Source: Gammaproteobacteria bacterium (lineage in GTDB: Bacteria > Pseudomonadota > Gammaproteobacteria > Steroidobacterales > Steroidobacteraceae). From it: 64,000 nt of DNA. Under the pieces are notes generated by a model. That model was not told the DNA's origin and searched no databases. It was given only the letters and a program-made list of their open reading frames with translations. Below, piece by piece: positions 63,516-64,000 of the stretch (positions are counted from its first letter, which is position 1; the number at the start of each line of letters is the position of its first letter). The stretch covers positions 57,479 to 121,478 of the forward strand of contig PKWJ01000007.1 of the NCBI GenBank assembly GCA_003132025.1. Direction: 5' to 3'. Position numbers and translations under genes: made by a program.

Positions 63516-64000
63516 GCTGTATCACTGGGAGCCGAACAGCTTCTTCCTCAAGCCGCTGATCGCGCTGGCGGAGAAGGGCGTCGAGTTTCGCAGCCGCTAC
63601 TTCGATCCTACGAACCTCGAGCAGTTTGACCCCGATTTTCCCTGCAATGCCGAATCGCGGCTGCAGCTCGAGCGCGAGGGGCCGGTGCTGGTGCATGACG
63701 CTGCGATCATCGGCAGTTCGTTCTTCATGCTCGAGTACATCGCCGAGGCATTTCCCGGCCCTACGCTGCTGCCCGCCGACGCGTACCAACGCTACCGCAT
63801 GCACGCCTGGGGTCAGCAGATCGCGCTGTCCCTGGCCAGCCCGGTGACAGTGCTCGGTTGTGCGCGTTACCTGGCGCCGGTCATGCGGCCGCGGGCGGCG
63901 ACGTTGCGCGCCCGGCTCGCGGCCATCGAGCCATTGGAGCGGCGTGCGGCCTGGGGCGCGCTGCTGGAAGCTGAGCCGGGAAGCGCCGTCAGCGCGGCTC
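63508..64000 (+). CDS. Glutathione S-transferase, beta-etherase-like (2), truncated by window end
   Basis: The frame is open from the ATG at 63508 to the window end (164 codons). The N-terminus LELYHWEPNSFFLKPLIALA is a close relative of the preceding GST. It lacks the Ser after Ala-Asn seen there, and its segment between strands 2 and 3 is shorter and altered (FPCNAESRLQLEREGPVLVH). A PLERRAAW segment corresponds to PLESRRIAW of the partner. The 8-bp overlap with the first GST implies coupled translation. This could give a heterodimer like the BaeA/BaeB beta-etherase of Novosphingobium (hypothesis). Confidence 0.75.
   Translation, partial: MLELYHWEPNSFFLKPLIALAEKGVEFRSRYFDPTNLEQFDPDFPCNAESRLQLEREGPVLVHDAAIIGSSFFMLEYIAEAFPGPTLLPADAYQRYRMHAWGQQIALSLASPVTVLGCARYLAPVMRPRAATLRARLAAIEPLERRAAWGALLEAEPGSAVSAA

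Overview
The window is a gene-dense, visibly GC-rich bacterial chromosome segment. It holds two large TonB-dependent receptors, Tat-exported proteins, many GTG starts and tightly overlapping operons. This points to a plant-litter or soil proteobacterium, most likely a gammaproteobacterium of the Xanthomonadales/Nevskiales type (Steroidobacter-like). The taxonomic call is an inference from gene content only. I see no tRNA, rRNA, insertion sequence, phage gene or CRISPR array.

Left flank (1-9.8 kb): two paralogous tetrahydrofolate-type aromatic O-demethylases of the LigM/DesA family (the first cut by the window edge) bracket an acetoacetyl-CoA synthetase-like gene, an MFS transporter, a TonB receptor and a GntR/FCD regulator. 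Two GGATCC-centred palindromes lie in the receptor/regulator intergenic region. This looks like uptake and demethylation of methoxylated lignin-derived aromatics.

Centre (9.9-48.6 kb): a glucuronoxylan utilisation island. It holds a LacI-type repressor, a xylose transporter, xylB, xylA, kdgK, uxuB, uxaC, manD, a hexuronate transporter, GH43 and GH67 enzymes and a TonB receptor. Further genes encode a GH9-type hydrolase, a CE15 glucuronoyl esterase, two other esterases, and a GMC oxidoreductase with its Tat-exported small subunit and a TIM-barrel isomerase. A 14-bp palindrome (consensus TGATAGCGCTACCA) recurs in at least six intergenic regions next to these genes and ties them into one predicted xylose/xylan regulon. 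The receptor is followed by a flavin halogenase-like gene, a SapC gene and a cupin_8 gene. A second halogenase-like gene shares an operator region with the acetyl esterase. The role of these halogenase/SapC/cupin proteins in sugar uptake is not established and is the main candidate for an undescribed system here.

Right flank (48.6-64 kb): aromatic catabolism again. There are two aldehyde dehydrogenases with LysR and AraC regulators, an aromatic-acid-type MFS transporter overlapping a FadB-like hydratase/dehydrogenase, an amidohydrolase, and two aldo/keto reductases. Then come protocatechuate 4,5-dioxygenase alpha subunit (ligA) next to 2-pyrone-4,6-dicarboxylate hydrolase (ligI), and two overlapping glutathione S-transferases resembling LigF-type beta-etherases (the second runs off the window).

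Taken together, the segment reads as a lignin-carbohydrate island. Xylan side-chain removal (GH67, CE15, esterases), xylose and glucuronate catabolism, and lignin aryl-ether and methoxy-aromatic catabolism lie side by side. Missing from the window are ligB, ligC, ligJ, ligK, a KDPG aldolase, an endo-xylanase and a hydroxycinnamate CoA ligase.
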